Below are positions 33,957-44,111 of a stretch of DNA of 64,000 nucleotides, piece after piece. Location of the stretch: contig RDOA01000011.1 in NCBI GenBank assembly GCA_011364925.1, positions 1 to 64,000 of the forward strand, written 5' to 3'. This DNA is from Promethearchaeota archaeon (GTDB taxonomy: Archaea > Asgardarchaeota > Lokiarchaeia > Sigyniarchaeales > SOKP01). A program made the translations under genes and the position numbers. Each line of letters opens with the position of its first letter. Within the stretch, counting starts at the first letter, position 1. The notes below the pieces were generated by a model. The model made no database searches, was not told the origin of the DNA, and worked only from the letters and a program-made list of their open reading frames with translations.

Positions 33957-36179
33957 ATGTCCGCTAAAGAAAACGAAAAAAGGGATACGAACAGTAAAGT
34001 TATAGCTCTACGCGTACAAGAAGCTAAAAAGAGAGATATAGGGCGAAATATCGCTCGGATTGATCAAGAAGCTATGGAGGAATTAGACATTAAAACGGGT
34101 GACGTCATAGCCTTGATTGGAAAGAAGGAGAGCGCAGGGATTGCTTGGCCAAGTTATCCTCAAGATAGTGGCTTAGGGATAATTCGTATTGATTCTCGAT
34201 TAAAAAAAAATACAGGTACAAGCATAGATGAAACAATCCAAATTAGAAAAGTAACCGCATTAACTGCTCAAAACATTGTCTTAGCGCCTATTAGCGTAAA
34301 AATCAAATCAAACCCTCGATTTGAAACATTCGTGAAAAGGAAGCTACATAATTATCCAGTTACAATTGATGATTTTATTTATATTTCAATTGGTATTAGC
34401 AGAGAGATCACATTCAAAGTTAATAACATCAGACCTGGTGGAGTGTGTATAATTAAACCAGAAACAGCTCTGCACATTAGCGAACATATCACAGAAGATG
34501 AAGAAAGAGGTGCGGATTATGTTACCTACGAGGATGTTGGTGGTTTAGATCGAGAAATTCAAAGGGTAAGAGAAATGGTCGAGCTCCCCCTTAGACATCC
34601 CTCTTTATTTAAACGATTAGGAATTGATCCACCTAAAGGAGTATTGCTAAGAGGTCCACCTGGGTGCGGAAAAACATTATTAGCAAGAGCCGTTGCTAAT
34701 GAGAGCGAAGCATTTTTCATTTCAATTAATGGACCAGAAATTATGAGCAAATTCTATGGCGAATCTGAGAAAAAGCTTAGAAATATTTTTATAGACGCAG
34801 AAGAAAAAAGCCCTTCTATTATCTTCATAGATGAAATCGATGCAATTGCTCCGAAAAGAGAAACTGTTACTGGTGAAGTGGAACGAAGAGTTGTTGCCCA
34901 GCTATTAGCTCTAATGGATGGACTGCACAGTAGAGGGAGAGTAATTGTTATTGGGGCAACAAATAGACCTAATAGTTTAGATCCCGCATTAAGACGTCCA
35001 GGTAGATTCGATCGAGAAATAGAAATAAAAGTACCAAACGAAAAAGGGAGAAGGGAAATATTTCAAATTCATACTAGGAACATGCCTCTTGAGAAAATCT
35101 CTCTAAAAGAATTTGCTAACATCACTCACGGATTTGTGGGAGCTGATATTTCTGCAGTTTGTCGGGAAGCAGCAATGTCTGCACTTAGAAGATATCTACC
35201 CCAAATTGATTTGGAATCTGAAATAATTGATCCAGAATTGCTTGAGCAAATAAAAGTTACTAAAGATGATTTTGAAGAAGCTTTAAAGGAAGTCATGCCC
35301 TCTGGAATAAGAGAAGTATTTGTAGAAGTGCCAAATGTTACTTGGGATCAAATAGGTGGATTGGAAGATTTAAAACAAAAATTAATAGAGTCTGTCGATT
35401 GGCCCTTATCCCATCCAAACATTTTCGAACGTATGGGAATAACTCCTCCGAGGGGAATATTACTTTATGGTCCACCGGGATGCGGAAAAACGCTATTAGC
35501 TAGGGCAGTCGCTCATGAAAGCAAAGCAAATTTTATTTCAATCAAAGGTCCTGAATTGTTATCCAAATATGTGGGAGAAAGCGAAAAAGCTATTCGTGAA
35601 GTATTTCGAAAAGCAAAAATGGCTGCTCCTTGTATCATATTTTTTGATGAATTTGATTCAATAGCTCCAAGTAGGGGTAGATATACTACTGATTCAGGCG
35701 TCTCTGAAAAAGTATTGTCGCAATTCTTAACTGAATTAGACGGATTAGAAGTAAAAAAAGACATTATCGTAATAGCAGCAACAAACAGACCTGATATTTT
35801 AGATCCCGCTTTAATAAGACCTGGGAGGATAGATCGAATTTTACTAGTTCCCGCTCCTGACGATGCAGGAAGAGAAAAGATTTTACAGATCTTTACTAAG
35901 GATATGCCTTTAACAAGTAGCGTAGATATACTATCCTTAAATAAGAAGTTAGACGGCTACTCTGGAGCTGATATTGAAACATTATGTCGTGAAGCAGGAA
36001 TGATTGCCCTAAGAGAAAACATGAAAGCAAGAAAAATCTCGCGAGATCATTTTAAATTAGCTATGGAATCGATTAATCCAAGCATCAATCAAAAGATGAT
36101 TAAATTTTATGAAAGTTTTGGAAAAAAATTAAAAAATGTAATCATAAGTCAAACAAAAGAAGATCGAATGGTCATTTAA
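33957..36179 (+). CDS. cdc48: Cdc48/VCP AAA+ ATPase
   Basis: This hexameric unfoldase feeds substrates to the proteasome and remodels complexes. The 740-residue protein has the double-psi barrel N domain (about 12-180), then two AAA modules. Walker A is [13 protein letters not shown] in both (near 230 and 505), Walker [11 protein letters not shown] in the first and [10 protein letters not shown] in the second. SRH arginines follow in RRPGRFD and IRPGRID. All ATPase residues are intact. No ubiquitin-like or adaptor gene is adjacent, but proteasome alpha lies in this same window. Confidence 0.98.
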   Translation: MSAKENEKRDTNSKVIALRVQEAKKRDIGRNIARIDQEAMEELDIKTGDVIALIGKKESAGIAWPSYPQDSGLGIIRIDSRLKKNTGTSIDETIQIRKVTALTAQNIVLAPISVKIKSNPRFETFVKRKLHNYPVTIDDFIYISIGISREITFKVNNIRPGGVCIIKPETALHISEHITEDEERGADYVTYEDVGGLDREIQRVREMVELPLRHPSLFKRLGIDPPKGVLLRGPPGCGKTLLARAVANESEAFFISINGPEIMSKFYGESEKKLRNIFIDAEEKSPSIIFIDEIDAIAPKRETVTGEVERRVVAQLLALMDGLHSRGRVIVIGATNRPNSLDPALRRPGRFDREIEIKVPNEKGRREIFQIHTRNMPLEKISLKEFANITHGFVGADISAVCREAAMSALRRYLPQIDLESEIIDPELLEQIKVTKDDFEEALKEVMPSGIREVFVEVPNVTWDQIGGLEDLKQKLIESVDWPLSHPNIFERMGITPPRGILLYGPPGCGKTLLARAVAHESKANFISIKGPELLSKYVGESEKAIREVFRKAKMAAPCIIFFDEFDSIAPSRGRYTTDSGVSEKVLSQFLTELDGLEVKKDIIVIAATNRPDILDPALIRPGRIDRILLVPAPDDAGREKILQIFTKDMPLTSSVDILSLNKKLDGYSGADIETLCREAGMIALRENMKARKISRDHFKLAMESINPSINQKMIKFYESFGKKLKNVIISQTKEDRMVI

Positions 36180-36250
36180 TATTCATAAAATTAATTTGGG
36201 AGTAATTATTTCTGATCCTTGAATATATTTTTAATCTTTACTTAATTGAT

Positions 36251-36256
36251 AGGTGA
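36251..36256 (+). promoter_or_regulatory. Strong ribosome-binding site before a gene with no ATG/GTG/TTG
   Basis: AGGTGA stands three bases before ATT 36260 and six before ATC 36263, the first codons after an in-frame stop at 36254. It marks the true start of the winged-helix-like gene well upstream of its first TTG at 36353. Confidence 0.5.
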
Positions 36257-36259
36257 AAA

Positions 36260-36535
36260 ATTATCGAATCACAAAGATGGAATCAAAAACCTATAGTTAA
36301 TTCTTTAATCGATATATTAATCAAAAATAAAGGAGAAATATTAGATAAACGATTGGAAGAACTACTTAGAAAAGAATTTCCCTACATAAATCCATTGATG
36401 CTAGAGGAATTACTAATGAAGTTAGAAAGCAGAAGCATAATCAATGTTTTTCGAGTTTCTAAAACGAAAAAAATGATTGTACTTAACAAAAGAAATCAAG
36501 AGATTAAACCAGAAGTTATGGAAGAGCTAAACTAA
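36260..36535 (+). CDS. Small winged-helix-like protein with apparent non-canonical start
   Basis: From ATT 36260 to the stop the frame encodes 91 residues. The first in-frame conventional start (TTG 36353) would remove the first third, including WNQKPIVNSLIDILIKNKGE, which reads as the first helix of a winged-helix fold. The remaining EELLRKEFPYINPLMLEELL, RSIINVFRVSK and KMIVLNK supply the recognition helix and wing strands. AGGTGA lies just upstream. I do not recognise a named family; a DNA- or RNA-binding role is inference. Its 3' end overlaps the convergent HerA-like gene by nine bases. Confidence 0.6.
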   Translation: MIESQRWNQKPIVNSLIDILIKNKGEILDKRLEELLRKEFPYINPLMLEELLMKLESRSIINVFRVSKTKKMIVLNKRNQEIKPEVMEELN

Positions 36536-38053
36536 TTTAAGTTTCTTCCAATTTATACATTCTTGCGATAAACATATATTTTCAGACTTAGATTTGAATC
36601 TTCGTTCCCTGATGTCAACAAATATGGGATAATTTACTGCGTTTCCCATTACTAACATCTCTCCTACGCTTAGACTTGATATCATGTCAGCGTAATCTTT
36701 GGTAATAGTCTCCGAACTATCCATCAAATGTTTTAAATCGTAGGGATTTTTAATATTAAGAATTAATTTAGAATTTGTCTGAGAAAGAGCTGTAGTACTT
36801 AACTTTTTAGGCCTCTGGCTTATTAAGCATAAACAAGCCATGAATTTTCGTCCTTCTCTAGCAATAGTTTCAATAATGTATTTTGATAATGCTTTAGAAT
36901 GAGCTGCTTCTGGGCAGAACTGGTGTGCCTCTTCTACTATTAGTAAGAATGGCGGAATTTCGTTATTTCTTCTTAAATAAAATAACTGATTACAAATATA
37001 ATCAACAATTATCTGTTTTTTACGTATTGAAATTTCTTTTTGAAGATTAAAAATAGAGATTTCACCCTGGTTTACAATATTCTTAATGTTTGGGTTCTCT
37101 TGAGGTCCAAAAAGATTGAGTCGTTCTAAATCGGAGAGCCATCCAATTAATGCTTGGTTTGTACTTTTTCCTCCCTCTGGTTCTTTCTCAATTAATTCTA
37201 TAATGCTGCTTAAAGTAAAATTTCTCTTCGTTTCATCGCTTTTTCTCAATTTTTTAATATATTTAGACAATTCTCTTATCTGAACATTGGAAATCTGCTC
37301 TTGATATTTCTTGTATGCAACGGCATTCAAATGGGGTACGGAAATTTGAAAATATGATGTATCGATTAACTTTATTTTTTTCTTAAAGCTTGGTACAGAG
37401 TTTAAATACTGATATTCTCCATGAACATCAATTAATATAATCGCAGGAGTTCCTGAGTCTTCCTTCCTTGACAATAATTCTTCAATAATAACTGATGTAA
37501 GGTAACTTTTTCCGCCTCCCGAAATTGAAAGAATCGCAAAATGTTTATTTAGAAGGCGATCCATGTTAATACAAGCATCTAGATTTGATACCTTTACCTT
37601 ACCCAAATTTAACCCATACTTTTCATCAAGACCTACAAAATCCTTAAGAATATCATCTTCAACTAAATACACTTCTTTTCCTGGACTTGCAGGATACATC
37701 ATCCTTTTAATTGTCTTAATTTCAGATTCATCAGAATCTGTGAATTCTATAATCCCTAAGTTTCGAACAATTGCTACAGCGTATTCAAAATCCTCGCTCG
37801 GAAATAACCCTTTAAGAATATTTGGATTGTTTTCGTTGTTGTAAGCCTTGATTGTTAAAGCGTCTGAAAAATATTCGTTTAACAGCACGATTTTCTCGAC
37901 GATCCCAATCAAAAATCCTTCAATTGATTTTGTAAACACAAATAACCCTTTTCTGACAAGCAATCCATTTGTTCGCTTGTTTATTACAAAGGGATATTTC
38001 AAAACATCAGGTAATTGAAGAAAATTGAACACAATTCCAAGTTTTATTGACAT
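36527..38053 (-). CDS. HerA/DUF87-type ATPase
   Basis: HerA-type hexameric translocases work with NurA in DNA end resection, and related DUF87 ATPases have other DNA roles. The 508-residue protein has the N-terminal barrel, a Walker A in LSISGGGKSYLTS (Ser replaces the first Gly of the usual GxxxxGKS), an IDVHGEY motif, Walker B PFLLIVEEAHQF, and the HerA-type ISQRPKKLSTTALSQTNSKLIL segment with its arginine finger. No nurA, mre11 or rad50 is adjacent, so assignment to canonical HerA is uncertain. Start ATG 38053. Confidence 0.85.
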   Translation of the reverse strand: MSIKLGIVFNFLQLPDVLKYPFVINKRTNGLLVRKGLFVFTKSIEGFLIGIVEKIVLLNEYFSDALTIKAYNNENNPNILKGLFPSEDFEYAVAIVRNLGIIEFTDSDESEIKTIKRMMYPASPGKEVYLVEDDILKDFVGLDEKYGLNLGKVKVSNLDACINMDRLLNKHFAILSISGGGKSYLTSVIIEELLSRKEDSGTPAIILIDVHGEYQYLNSVPSFKKKIKLIDTSYFQISVPHLNAVAYKKYQEQISNVQIRELSKYIKKLRKSDETKRNFTLSSIIELIEKEPEGGKSTNQALIGWLSDLERLNLFGPQENPNIKNIVNQGEISIFNLQKEISIRKKQIIVDYICNQLFYLRRNNEIPPFLLIVEEAHQFCPEAAHSKALSKYIIETIAREGRKFMACLCLISQRPKKLSTTALSQTNSKLILNIKNPYDLKHLMDSSETITKDYADMISSLSVGEMLVMGNAVNYPIFVDIRERRFKSKSENICLSQECINWKKLKLV

Positions 38054-38154
38054 TGATTTAGATAAGAATGGAAATTAATAAAAATAAGATAAGTGATAGA
38101 AATTACTGATTTTAAAGGAAAGTAAAATGTAAAAATAATAGGGGAAAAAATATT

Positions 38155-38757
38155 CTATTTTTCTAATTTTCCCATTATCCTTAGAATTACATAATATCCA
38201 TTTTTCCAAAAGTAGATCATAAATAATGTAACTGCTAAAACTGCAAATAGCGAAACTCCAGCAAATAAAATCCAGTTTCCGGTCAAAAATGAAGCAAAAA
38301 ATATTGATAAAGGTGAATCTGGGTCAGGAGAAACTAAAATCTCTTGAATTATTGAAATTACAACACCGATTAGAATTGCCATAATACTTATTAACAATCC
38401 ACCAGCTGCGATTTTAACATCTATGCGATTTTTGTACTTTTCTTCGATTTCTCTCACATTAAAAATGAAATGTAGCACCCATTTTCTCCCTTTTTTAAAT
38501 AATCCAAAGAAGAATATCAAAAGAAAAAACAATACTGCCAGTATCCCTGCGATTATTGCGATCTGATAACCTAGGGTTAAAGTTAAGAATGCGTTTAGCT
38601 TCCCAGTAGGCATTAAGAAATCGAATATTGACCAGATTCCCCCTGTAATACATGTTAAGCAAGCAAGAACGATAAGAATGTAAAATATATTCCCTATTAC
38701 TTTTTGGTTTGAAGTATAAACTTTTTCAGAACTTGAATATGGTACTGTTTGTTCCAT
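38155..38757 (-). CDS. Four-helix integral membrane protein, unknown
   Basis: I do not recognise a family. The roughly 200-residue protein has four clear membrane segments at about residues 23-47, 60-85, 117-140 and 158-185, with a charged cytoplasmic-type loop in the middle (FKKGRKWVLHFIF, then EEKYKNRID). No catalytic motif is visible. ATG 38757 follows AGTGA closely, so I prefer it to GTG 38766. It lies between the HerA-like ATPase and the glycerol-kinase-like gene, about 100 bases from each, so any operon link is weak. Confidence 0.6.
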   Translation of the reverse strand: MEQTVPYSSSEKVYTSNQKVIGNIFYILIVLACLTCITGGIWSIFDFLMPTGKLNAFLTLTLGYQIAIIAGILAVLFFLLIFFFGLFKKGRKWVLHFIFNVREIEEKYKNRIDVKIAAGGLLISIMAILIGVVISIIQEILVSPDPDSPLSIFFASFLTGNWILFAGVSLFAVLAVTLFMIYFWKNGYYVILRIMGKLEK

Positions 38758-38860
38758 TTTTTTCACTAATCTGTTTTATTTAAAAAATTTATAACATTTT
38801 AAATATATAAAATTGAGTATTATAGCTAAGATTTAAAAAAAACAAAAAAAAAAAAATTCT

Positions 38861-40399
38861 TTATTCAGAATCTTTACTTTGAAGCGTCTCAATAAAAGTT
38901 TTATGAAAATTCTTTTCATTTAGGATTGTATATAACTCATTCGATAAATTAAATACTTTATTATAAAAATTCTGCCGATTTGCGTCAGGAATCCATTTTT
39001 TATCTATCTTACATATGTTTTCAGCAGCAGAAACAACATCTGAAAACAAACCTGCACCAGCAGCGGCTAAAATTGCAGCACCTAAAGAAGTGGCTTCCTC
39101 AATCACATTTCTGACACATGTCATTCCTAAAACATCGGAATAGATTTGATTCCATAAATCTGATCGCGACCCTCCTCCAGTAAGTTTTAATTCTTTTGGA
39201 TCAAGTCCTAATTCTCTAAAAATTTCTATGTTTTTCTTCACTTCAAATGCGACACCCTCTAAAATCGATCGGATAATATCTCTTCTTTTATGACCCAAAG
39301 ATAATCCGTAGATCAAACCTCTCGCATATGGGTTCCAATATGGTGCTCCCGCTCCAACTAAATGAGGAATCGATAGTAGCATGTTAGCGCCCATAGGTGA
39401 CTTCTCAGCTTCCTCTGTCATTATTTCATAAGGATCTACATTTTGTTCAGTGGCAGATCTGCATTCTTCATTTCCTAATTCATCCCTAAACCATCTTAGA
39501 AAAGCACCAGTCGTGAAGATACTTGCCTCTTGAACCCAAGCACCAGGAATTGCGTGGCAACTGCATAAAACTCGTTTACTAGGGTCAAAATTCGGTTTTT
39601 CTAAATAAGCTAACATGAAACTTCCAGTTCCAGTAGTCAACTTTACATTTCCGGGTGAGACAACTCCTACTCCCAATGCCGCCGATTGCTGGTCTCCTGC
39701 TCCTGAAACAACCATAGTTTTTTTATCAAATAGAATTTCATCATTATTAATTTCCCCTATTTCTACTCCACTTTCAATCGCTTCTGGCATCTTATCAAGA
39801 TCTAGTTCTAATTCTGAAGCAATGTCTTCCGAATATTTGAAATTGTTAATGTCGAATAACATAGTTCTTGAGGCATTAGAATGGTCGGTGTAATATTTCC
39901 CAGTTAGCTTATAAATAATAAAATCTGCTACCAAAAGGAATTTATATGCTTTTTGATAAATTTCTGGTTTTTTGTCTTTAAACCAAAGAATTTTTGTTGC
40001 CGAAAAATACGGATCTATCGTTAACCCTGTAGTTCGATATATTTTGTCAATGCCAACTTTTTTTTTTATAAATTCGACTTGATCGGTTGTACGTCGGTCC
40101 TGCCAAACTATTGCGTTATGCAATGGATTACCGTCCTTATCTACGGGTACAATAGTTTCTCTTTGGTTAGTTACAGATAAACTTACTATTTGTGATTTAT
40201 CAATTCCACTCTTTTTTAGCGCACCCTCAGTGGTTTTTTTAATGGACTCCCACCAAGAATTCGCATTCTGCTCTACAAAAGAAGGAGATGGATAATAACT
40301 TTCCCACTCTTGATAATCACTTGATATAATCGAGCCAGCTAAATCAAAAATATAAGTCCTACAACCAGTAGTTCCAAGGTCAAGTGCGGCTATAAACAT
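38861..40399 (-). CDS. FGGY-family kinase, glycerol kinase-like
   Basis: The 512-residue protein has the DLGTTGCRTYIFD phosphate loop, then SVTNQRETIVPVD and NAIVWQDRRT, which closely resemble glycerol kinase's NQRE and WQDRRT segments. GAGDQQSAALG, TTGTGSFML and LTGGGSRSDLWNQI complete both actin-like halves. GAGAPYWNPYARG also matches glycerol kinase. Xylulokinase and other tetritol/pentitol kinases share parts of this, so glycerol is likely but not certain. No glycerol-3-phosphate dehydrogenase is adjacent. It is distinct in sequence from the other FGGY kinase at 24952-26466. Confidence 0.88.
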   Translation of the reverse strand: MFIAALDLGTTGCRTYIFDLAGSIISSDYQEWESYYPSPSFVEQNANSWWESIKKTTEGALKKSGIDKSQIVSLSVTNQRETIVPVDKDGNPLHNAIVWQDRRTTDQVEFIKKKVGIDKIYRTTGLTIDPYFSATKILWFKDKKPEIYQKAYKFLLVADFIIYKLTGKYYTDHSNASRTMLFDINNFKYSEDIASELELDLDKMPEAIESGVEIGEINNDEILFDKKTMVVSGAGDQQSAALGVGVVSPGNVKLTTGTGSFMLAYLEKPNFDPSKRVLCSCHAIPGAWVQEASIFTTGAFLRWFRDELGNEECRSATEQNVDPYEIMTEEAEKSPMGANMLLSIPHLVGAGAPYWNPYARGLIYGLSLGHKRRDIIRSILEGVAFEVKKNIEIFRELGLDPKELKLTGGGSRSDLWNQIYSDVLGMTCVRNVIEEATSLGAAILAAAGAGLFSDVVSAAENICKIDKKWIPDANRQNFYNKVFNLSNELYTILNEKNFHKTFIETLQSKDSE

Positions 40400-40512
40400 A
40401 ACTAGTTTTCCTCATTAGATTTTTAATTTGAGTGATAAGATATAGATCAGACCATATATATAAAAATAATAGTACTTCTTTATGAAGAATTTTATTTCAT
40501 AGAATTTAGCTT

Positions 40513-41202
40513 TTAGTGTAATTTCTTCTTGTATCCACAGTATGGACATATAAAACTGGCTAATCCCACATTGAAGCCTTTAATCTCTGTAATCAGCTTA
40601 TTACAGTTTGGACACCTAGGTGAATAATCAGGAAACCATTGTCCTTTGATATTTGGCATCTCTTTAAGCATATTATAGAATTTTAGTTTATCTAGATTCT
40701 TTTTATTAAATTTTAATATGTGTTCTTCGTCAGCAATTGATTTTCCTTTAGGGGTTAATACCATCAAAAATTTCATTTTTTTAGGGTTGTTTAACAAGGA
40801 AAGTGTCCGTAATATTGCTCCTTCTTTATATTGCTCAAACAATTTAGCTAATTCTGGAGGGGCTAATGCTACTAATATTGCATGAGTGTCTTTTGCTTCA
40901 AGTTTGACCTTTTGTATAAGGAATTGGAAAATTCTTCTTTCCTGATCCATTCCCCAGATAAAATTCCATGGTTTAATATCATAATCTTCCTCATTAGGCC
41001 CAACAACTCTTTTAATACACTCAACTCGTGAATAATGTTTAAATTTATACATATTAGAGAGTAAATCATCAAAAAAACTAGGTTCAATCACAGGATAAGA
41101 TTTAATTATATCTTTGAGCGATAGCAACTTAACTTCGGTTAATACTTGTGTGTTAAGAGTATCCCACGGGGTAAAAGTGAAAATAGAAAAAAAATTACTC
41201 AC
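40513..41202 (-). CDS. Unknown protein with C-terminal zinc ribbon
   Basis: I do not recognise this 229-residue protein. A C-terminal zinc ribbon is plain: CPNC and CPYC pairs separated by about 19 residues, ending in a KKKLH tail. The upstream part is helical and charged, with LVALAPPELAKLFEQYKEGAILRTLSLL reading like a winged-helix segment followed by a KFLMVLTPKGKSI hairpin. That order resembles archaeal regulators, but the match is not strong enough to name. GTG 41202 is the only in-frame start before an upstream stop at 41206. Confidence 0.65.
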   Translation of the reverse strand: MSNFFSIFTFTPWDTLNTQVLTEVKLLSLKDIIKSYPVIEPSFFDDLLSNMYKFKHYSRVECIKRVVGPNEEDYDIKPWNFIWGMDQERRIFQFLIQKVKLEAKDTHAILVALAPPELAKLFEQYKEGAILRTLSLLNNPKKMKFLMVLTPKGKSIADEEHILKFNKKNLDKLKFYNMLKEMPNIKGQWFPDYSPRCPNCNKLITEIKGFNVGLASFICPYCGYKKKLH

Positions 41203-41315
41203 GATTCATCATTTTTTTATTAGTATTTACGATAAGATAATGGTTTAAAATATAAAAATAAGATTTAAGAAATATTGCTCTTAATTTTTAATTAAAAACT
41301 AAAAGAGCCTGTTAG

Positions 41316-42467
41316 ATGAATGGAATTTGGGACATAAAAGCTGATGCTATAAAGAAAGGAGATAAACTCAGAGATGTATCATCTCTTACTGATAAGACCG
41401 TAACAGATGAAGACGGTTTTACACATTACTTCTTCAGTAAAACTAATTTTTATAATCGCTGGTACACTATACCGGAAGAGGATTTCAAACTTTTCGAAAA
41501 CTTTATTGAAGGGGGATCTAGGGCTTATCCTTCTGATGGTAGTATTCCATGCGATATCGTAGCGAGAGAAGCAAGAAAAGTCCTCGAGAAAATCGTACTC
41601 TGTTCAGAAAATCCCAATCACCATTACTGTGAGGATGCCCGTGAAGTATTGAAAAATGGTAAATTTTCGTCTGTCAGAGGAACTTTAAAACTATATTTGG
41701 GTAAATATACAACCCGAGATTGGAGAAGAAAAAGATTTACAGACGATATCGATTTTTGGATGTTTCAAACCAATCTTTTAGATTCTTCATTAAAAGAATG
41801 TAGTTTTATAAAAAACAAAGAAACAGGAGAATGGGAAAAAAATATAGAATGGAAGAAGTTCGAAACTAATGAAACTAAACATGAAACTCTATTTGCTGCT
41901 AATAACCTTAATCAGCTGTTGGATTTCGGAGCAGGTAGTTATCTTGAAGGCTCAAGTTTAAAGGAAATCTTTGATAAAAAAATAAAAAGAGGACACGATG
42001 TAGATTTAAGCGATATTATAAATGTTGCTATGGTAAACAATGGCATAGATGGAGTTCACAAAAATGAGTGGTTAGATGCATGGAATTCTTTTGAACAGGC
42101 AGCAAATACACGAAATACGCGGACTACTTCCAATCTAATAAGTATTTGCAGATTCTCTTTTGCTATTGCTGATCATCTCGAAAAGGTTGGAGAAACCATT
42201 AAAAAATATAAAAATCTAATTTTAGATTCATCAAAATATTCAGACGAGAAGATTAAATCACTTTGTAACGTTTCTATTCATTGGGAGGAATATTACAATA
42301 CTCATAGTGTAGATGATACAAGAAAAATGATATATGATTTTTACGAAGAACAAGTAAGAGAAAAGCCGATACACGCACAAAACCTGAGAATTTTCGCGAA
42401 TAAGATACTTAAATTATTGAATTCTAAATATAGTTATCTTAAAATAATGTTTGAGATTGAAAATTAA
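41316..42467 (+). CDS. Unknown protein with nucleotidyltransferase-like motif
   Basis: The 383-residue protein is not one I can name. Residues 121-147 run RGT, then KLYLGKY, then RFTDDIDFWMF, which resembles the G[GT]-(x)n-D-x-D core of MNT/AbiEii-type nucleotidyltransferases (typically GGTAL followed by RFSEDIDF). The second half is helical (ANNLNQLLDFGAGSYLEG and long charged helices). A cysteine and histidine group (CSENPNHHYC) precedes the motif near residue 96. No antitoxin-like partner is adjacent, so a toxin role is not supported. A glutaredoxin-like gene follows after 52 bases. Confidence 0.6.
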   Translation: MNGIWDIKADAIKKGDKLRDVSSLTDKTVTDEDGFTHYFFSKTNFYNRWYTIPEEDFKLFENFIEGGSRAYPSDGSIPCDIVAREARKVLEKIVLCSENPNHHYCEDAREVLKNGKFSSVRGTLKLYLGKYTTRDWRRKRFTDDIDFWMFQTNLLDSSLKECSFIKNKETGEWEKNIEWKKFETNETKHETLFAANNLNQLLDFGAGSYLEGSSLKEIFDKKIKRGHDVDLSDIINVAMVNNGIDGVHKNEWLDAWNSFEQAANTRNTRTTSNLISICRFSFAIADHLEKVGETIKKYKNLILDSSKYSDEKIKSLCNVSIHWEEYYNTHSVDDTRKMIYDFYEEQVREKPIHAQNLRIFANKILKLLNSKYSYLKIMFEIEN

Positions 42468-42519
42468 TTTTAGATTTATAAAATAAAAATTTAATAATTC
42501 GTGTTCTAATCTTTCAAAC

Positions 42520-42816
42520 ATGACTCAATTTAAGATTGTTGTTAAAAAAAGGTGCTTTTTTTGTGATAAGCTGTTGTCTTGGCTCCAAGATAAAGATGTC
42601 GATTATATTGTATTAGATTACCAAGACCCTAAAGATTTCAATGATCCTTTAATGAAAAATCCAACATTTAATAGCCTATACTGCGATATGAGTGCATGTG
42701 TAGAAAGTTTACCCCTCGTAGTAAAAAATGATAATGAGTTCTTTTACAGCGAAATCTGGGATTTAGTAAATAATACGATTATAGAAGAAAAAGCTAAGGA
42801 AATATTTGAGATTTAA
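42520..42816 (+). CDS. Glutaredoxin-like thiol-redox protein
   Basis: The 98-residue protein has a thioredoxin-fold redox motif C12-F-F-C15 (KKRCFFCDKLLSWL), the strand YIVLDYQ, and a later LPLVVKNDNEFF that matches the cis-Pro/V-x-F segment of glutaredoxins. An unusual Cys-rich insert (YCDMSACV) holds two more cysteines. It likely reduces disulfides or binds an iron-sulfur cluster. It follows the nucleotidyltransferase-like unknown on the same strand, so they may be co-expressed. Confidence 0.8.
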   Translation: MTQFKIVVKKRCFFCDKLLSWLQDKDVDYIVLDYQDPKDFNDPLMKNPTFNSLYCDMSACVESLPLVVKNDNEFFYSEIWDLVNNTIIEEKAKEIFEI

Positions 42817-42890
42817 AATCTTCGTGAAACTGAACTTTCACGATCATTATAGAATACAATAGTAAGATTTTGAGAAGGAAGCTAATAATA

Positions 42891-44111
42891 TTAATCAGTA
42901 GATTTTTGATTACTTACAAATCTATCTTTCGTGATTCTGTGCAGTAAAAGAAAGCCAATTACAGCAATAAGAGAAAGAATACCCGCAAAATACCAAATCC
43001 ACCGTCCGCCAAGAGTATCACCAATTAATCCTGCAATCAATACTGCAAAAAGATTGGGAATCGCCCAATGAAAGCCAAAAACAGCCATATAGCGGCCTCT
43101 TTTATCTTCTGGAGCAAAAGTTCCTGCTACAGACATTGCTAATGGCATTTCAATCATTTCTCCTATAGTTATTATTATCATAGCGATGAAGAACAGATAG
43201 ACTTCGGAAATAAAGCCATACATTCCAAAACCGACTATATAAAAAAATACACCAAGAGCTATAACCTTCATTGGGGCATATTTTGACATTTTTTTTGTAA
43301 TCCAAAATTGAAATACTACTACCATTAAAGCGTTCGTGCTCAATAAATAACCGAACATGTCTAATGGAAATCCATGATATTTAAAAAGAAATAGAGACAA
43401 GGTACTATTCAATTGCATATAAACAATAACTGTTATTGCAGATATAGCTAGAAATAAAATATATTGCCAATCTTTTAATACTTCTTTATATCCTTTAATA
43501 GTTTTAATGAGAGAATCATTATGGCCTCCTATTTCTAATTCTGGCTTTGTCTCAGGGATTATTGTATAAACAATAACAGCTGTGATGAGACTGCCAATAG
43601 CGTCAATAATAAATAAAAGTAAAAAGGATCGGGTAGCAATTATACCACCCAGTATTGGACCTGCAACTGCAGAAAGATTAACAGCTACTCGAAGTATACC
43701 AAAACCTTCAGCTTGTTTTTCTTTTCCTAATAAATCTGTTACCATTGCCTGTCTTGCAGGTCCCCCAACATCACCCAACATACCTAAAATGGCTCCAACT
43801 ATATAAAACAAGATAATATTATCTAAAAATCCTAAAATAATACTCCCCATTGCACTGGAAATCAATCCAAATAAGAGCATCAAACGACGACCATACTTAT
43901 CAGCAAAGGCTCCTCCCATCGCTGAACCAACTAAGGAACCAGCAGAAAACATTGTAAACATCAAACCGACTTCAGTCCATGTTATCCCAAAACGATGATA
44001 AACATATATAGAAAAATAGGGGAAGAGGATAAATCCACCCAACCTATCAATAAATGTGGCAAGTACCAAAATTTTAAATGGTTTGGGATATTGGAAGTAT
44101 TTTTTAAACAT
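42891..44111 (-). CDS. Major facilitator superfamily transporter
   Basis: The 406-residue protein shows 12 hydrophobic segments and the MFS loop motif GGAFADKYGRRLMLLFG between helices 2 and 3, with a further charged IPETKPE loop at the midpoint. GRYMAVFGFHWAIPNL near the second half is also MFS-like. The pattern fits drug or metabolite exporters of the DHA1 type. Substrate is unknown. It is transcribed away from the acyl-CoA dehydrogenase gene, with a 194-base gap between their starts that holds the promoters of both. Confidence 0.9.
   Translation of the reverse strand: MFKKYFQYPKPFKILVLATFIDRLGGFILFPYFSIYVYHRFGITWTEVGLMFTMFSAGSLVGSAMGGAFADKYGRRLMLLFGLISSAMGSIILGFLDNIILFYIVGAILGMLGDVGGPARQAMVTDLLGKEKQAEGFGILRVAVNLSAVAGPILGGIIATRSFLLLFIIDAIGSLITAVIVYTIIPETKPELEIGGHNDSLIKTIKGYKEVLKDWQYILFLAISAITVIVYMQLNSTLSLFLFKYHGFPLDMFGYLLSTNALMVVVFQFWITKKMSKYAPMKVIALGVFFYIVGFGMYGFISEVYLFFIAMIIITIGEMIEMPLAMSVAGTFAPEDKRGRYMAVFGFHWAIPNLFAVLIAGLIGDTLGGRWIWYFAGILSLIAVIGFLLLHRITKDRFVSNQKSTD

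Noticed and set aside
24952-40399. The two FGGY kinases as a recent duplication.
   Set aside because: They differ strongly in phosphate-loop sequence and subfamily motifs (xylulokinase-like versus glycerol kinase-like).
41316-42467. AbiEii-type toxin of a toxin-antitoxin pair.
   Set aside because: No antitoxin-like gene is adjacent, and the protein is longer and differently organised outside the short motif.
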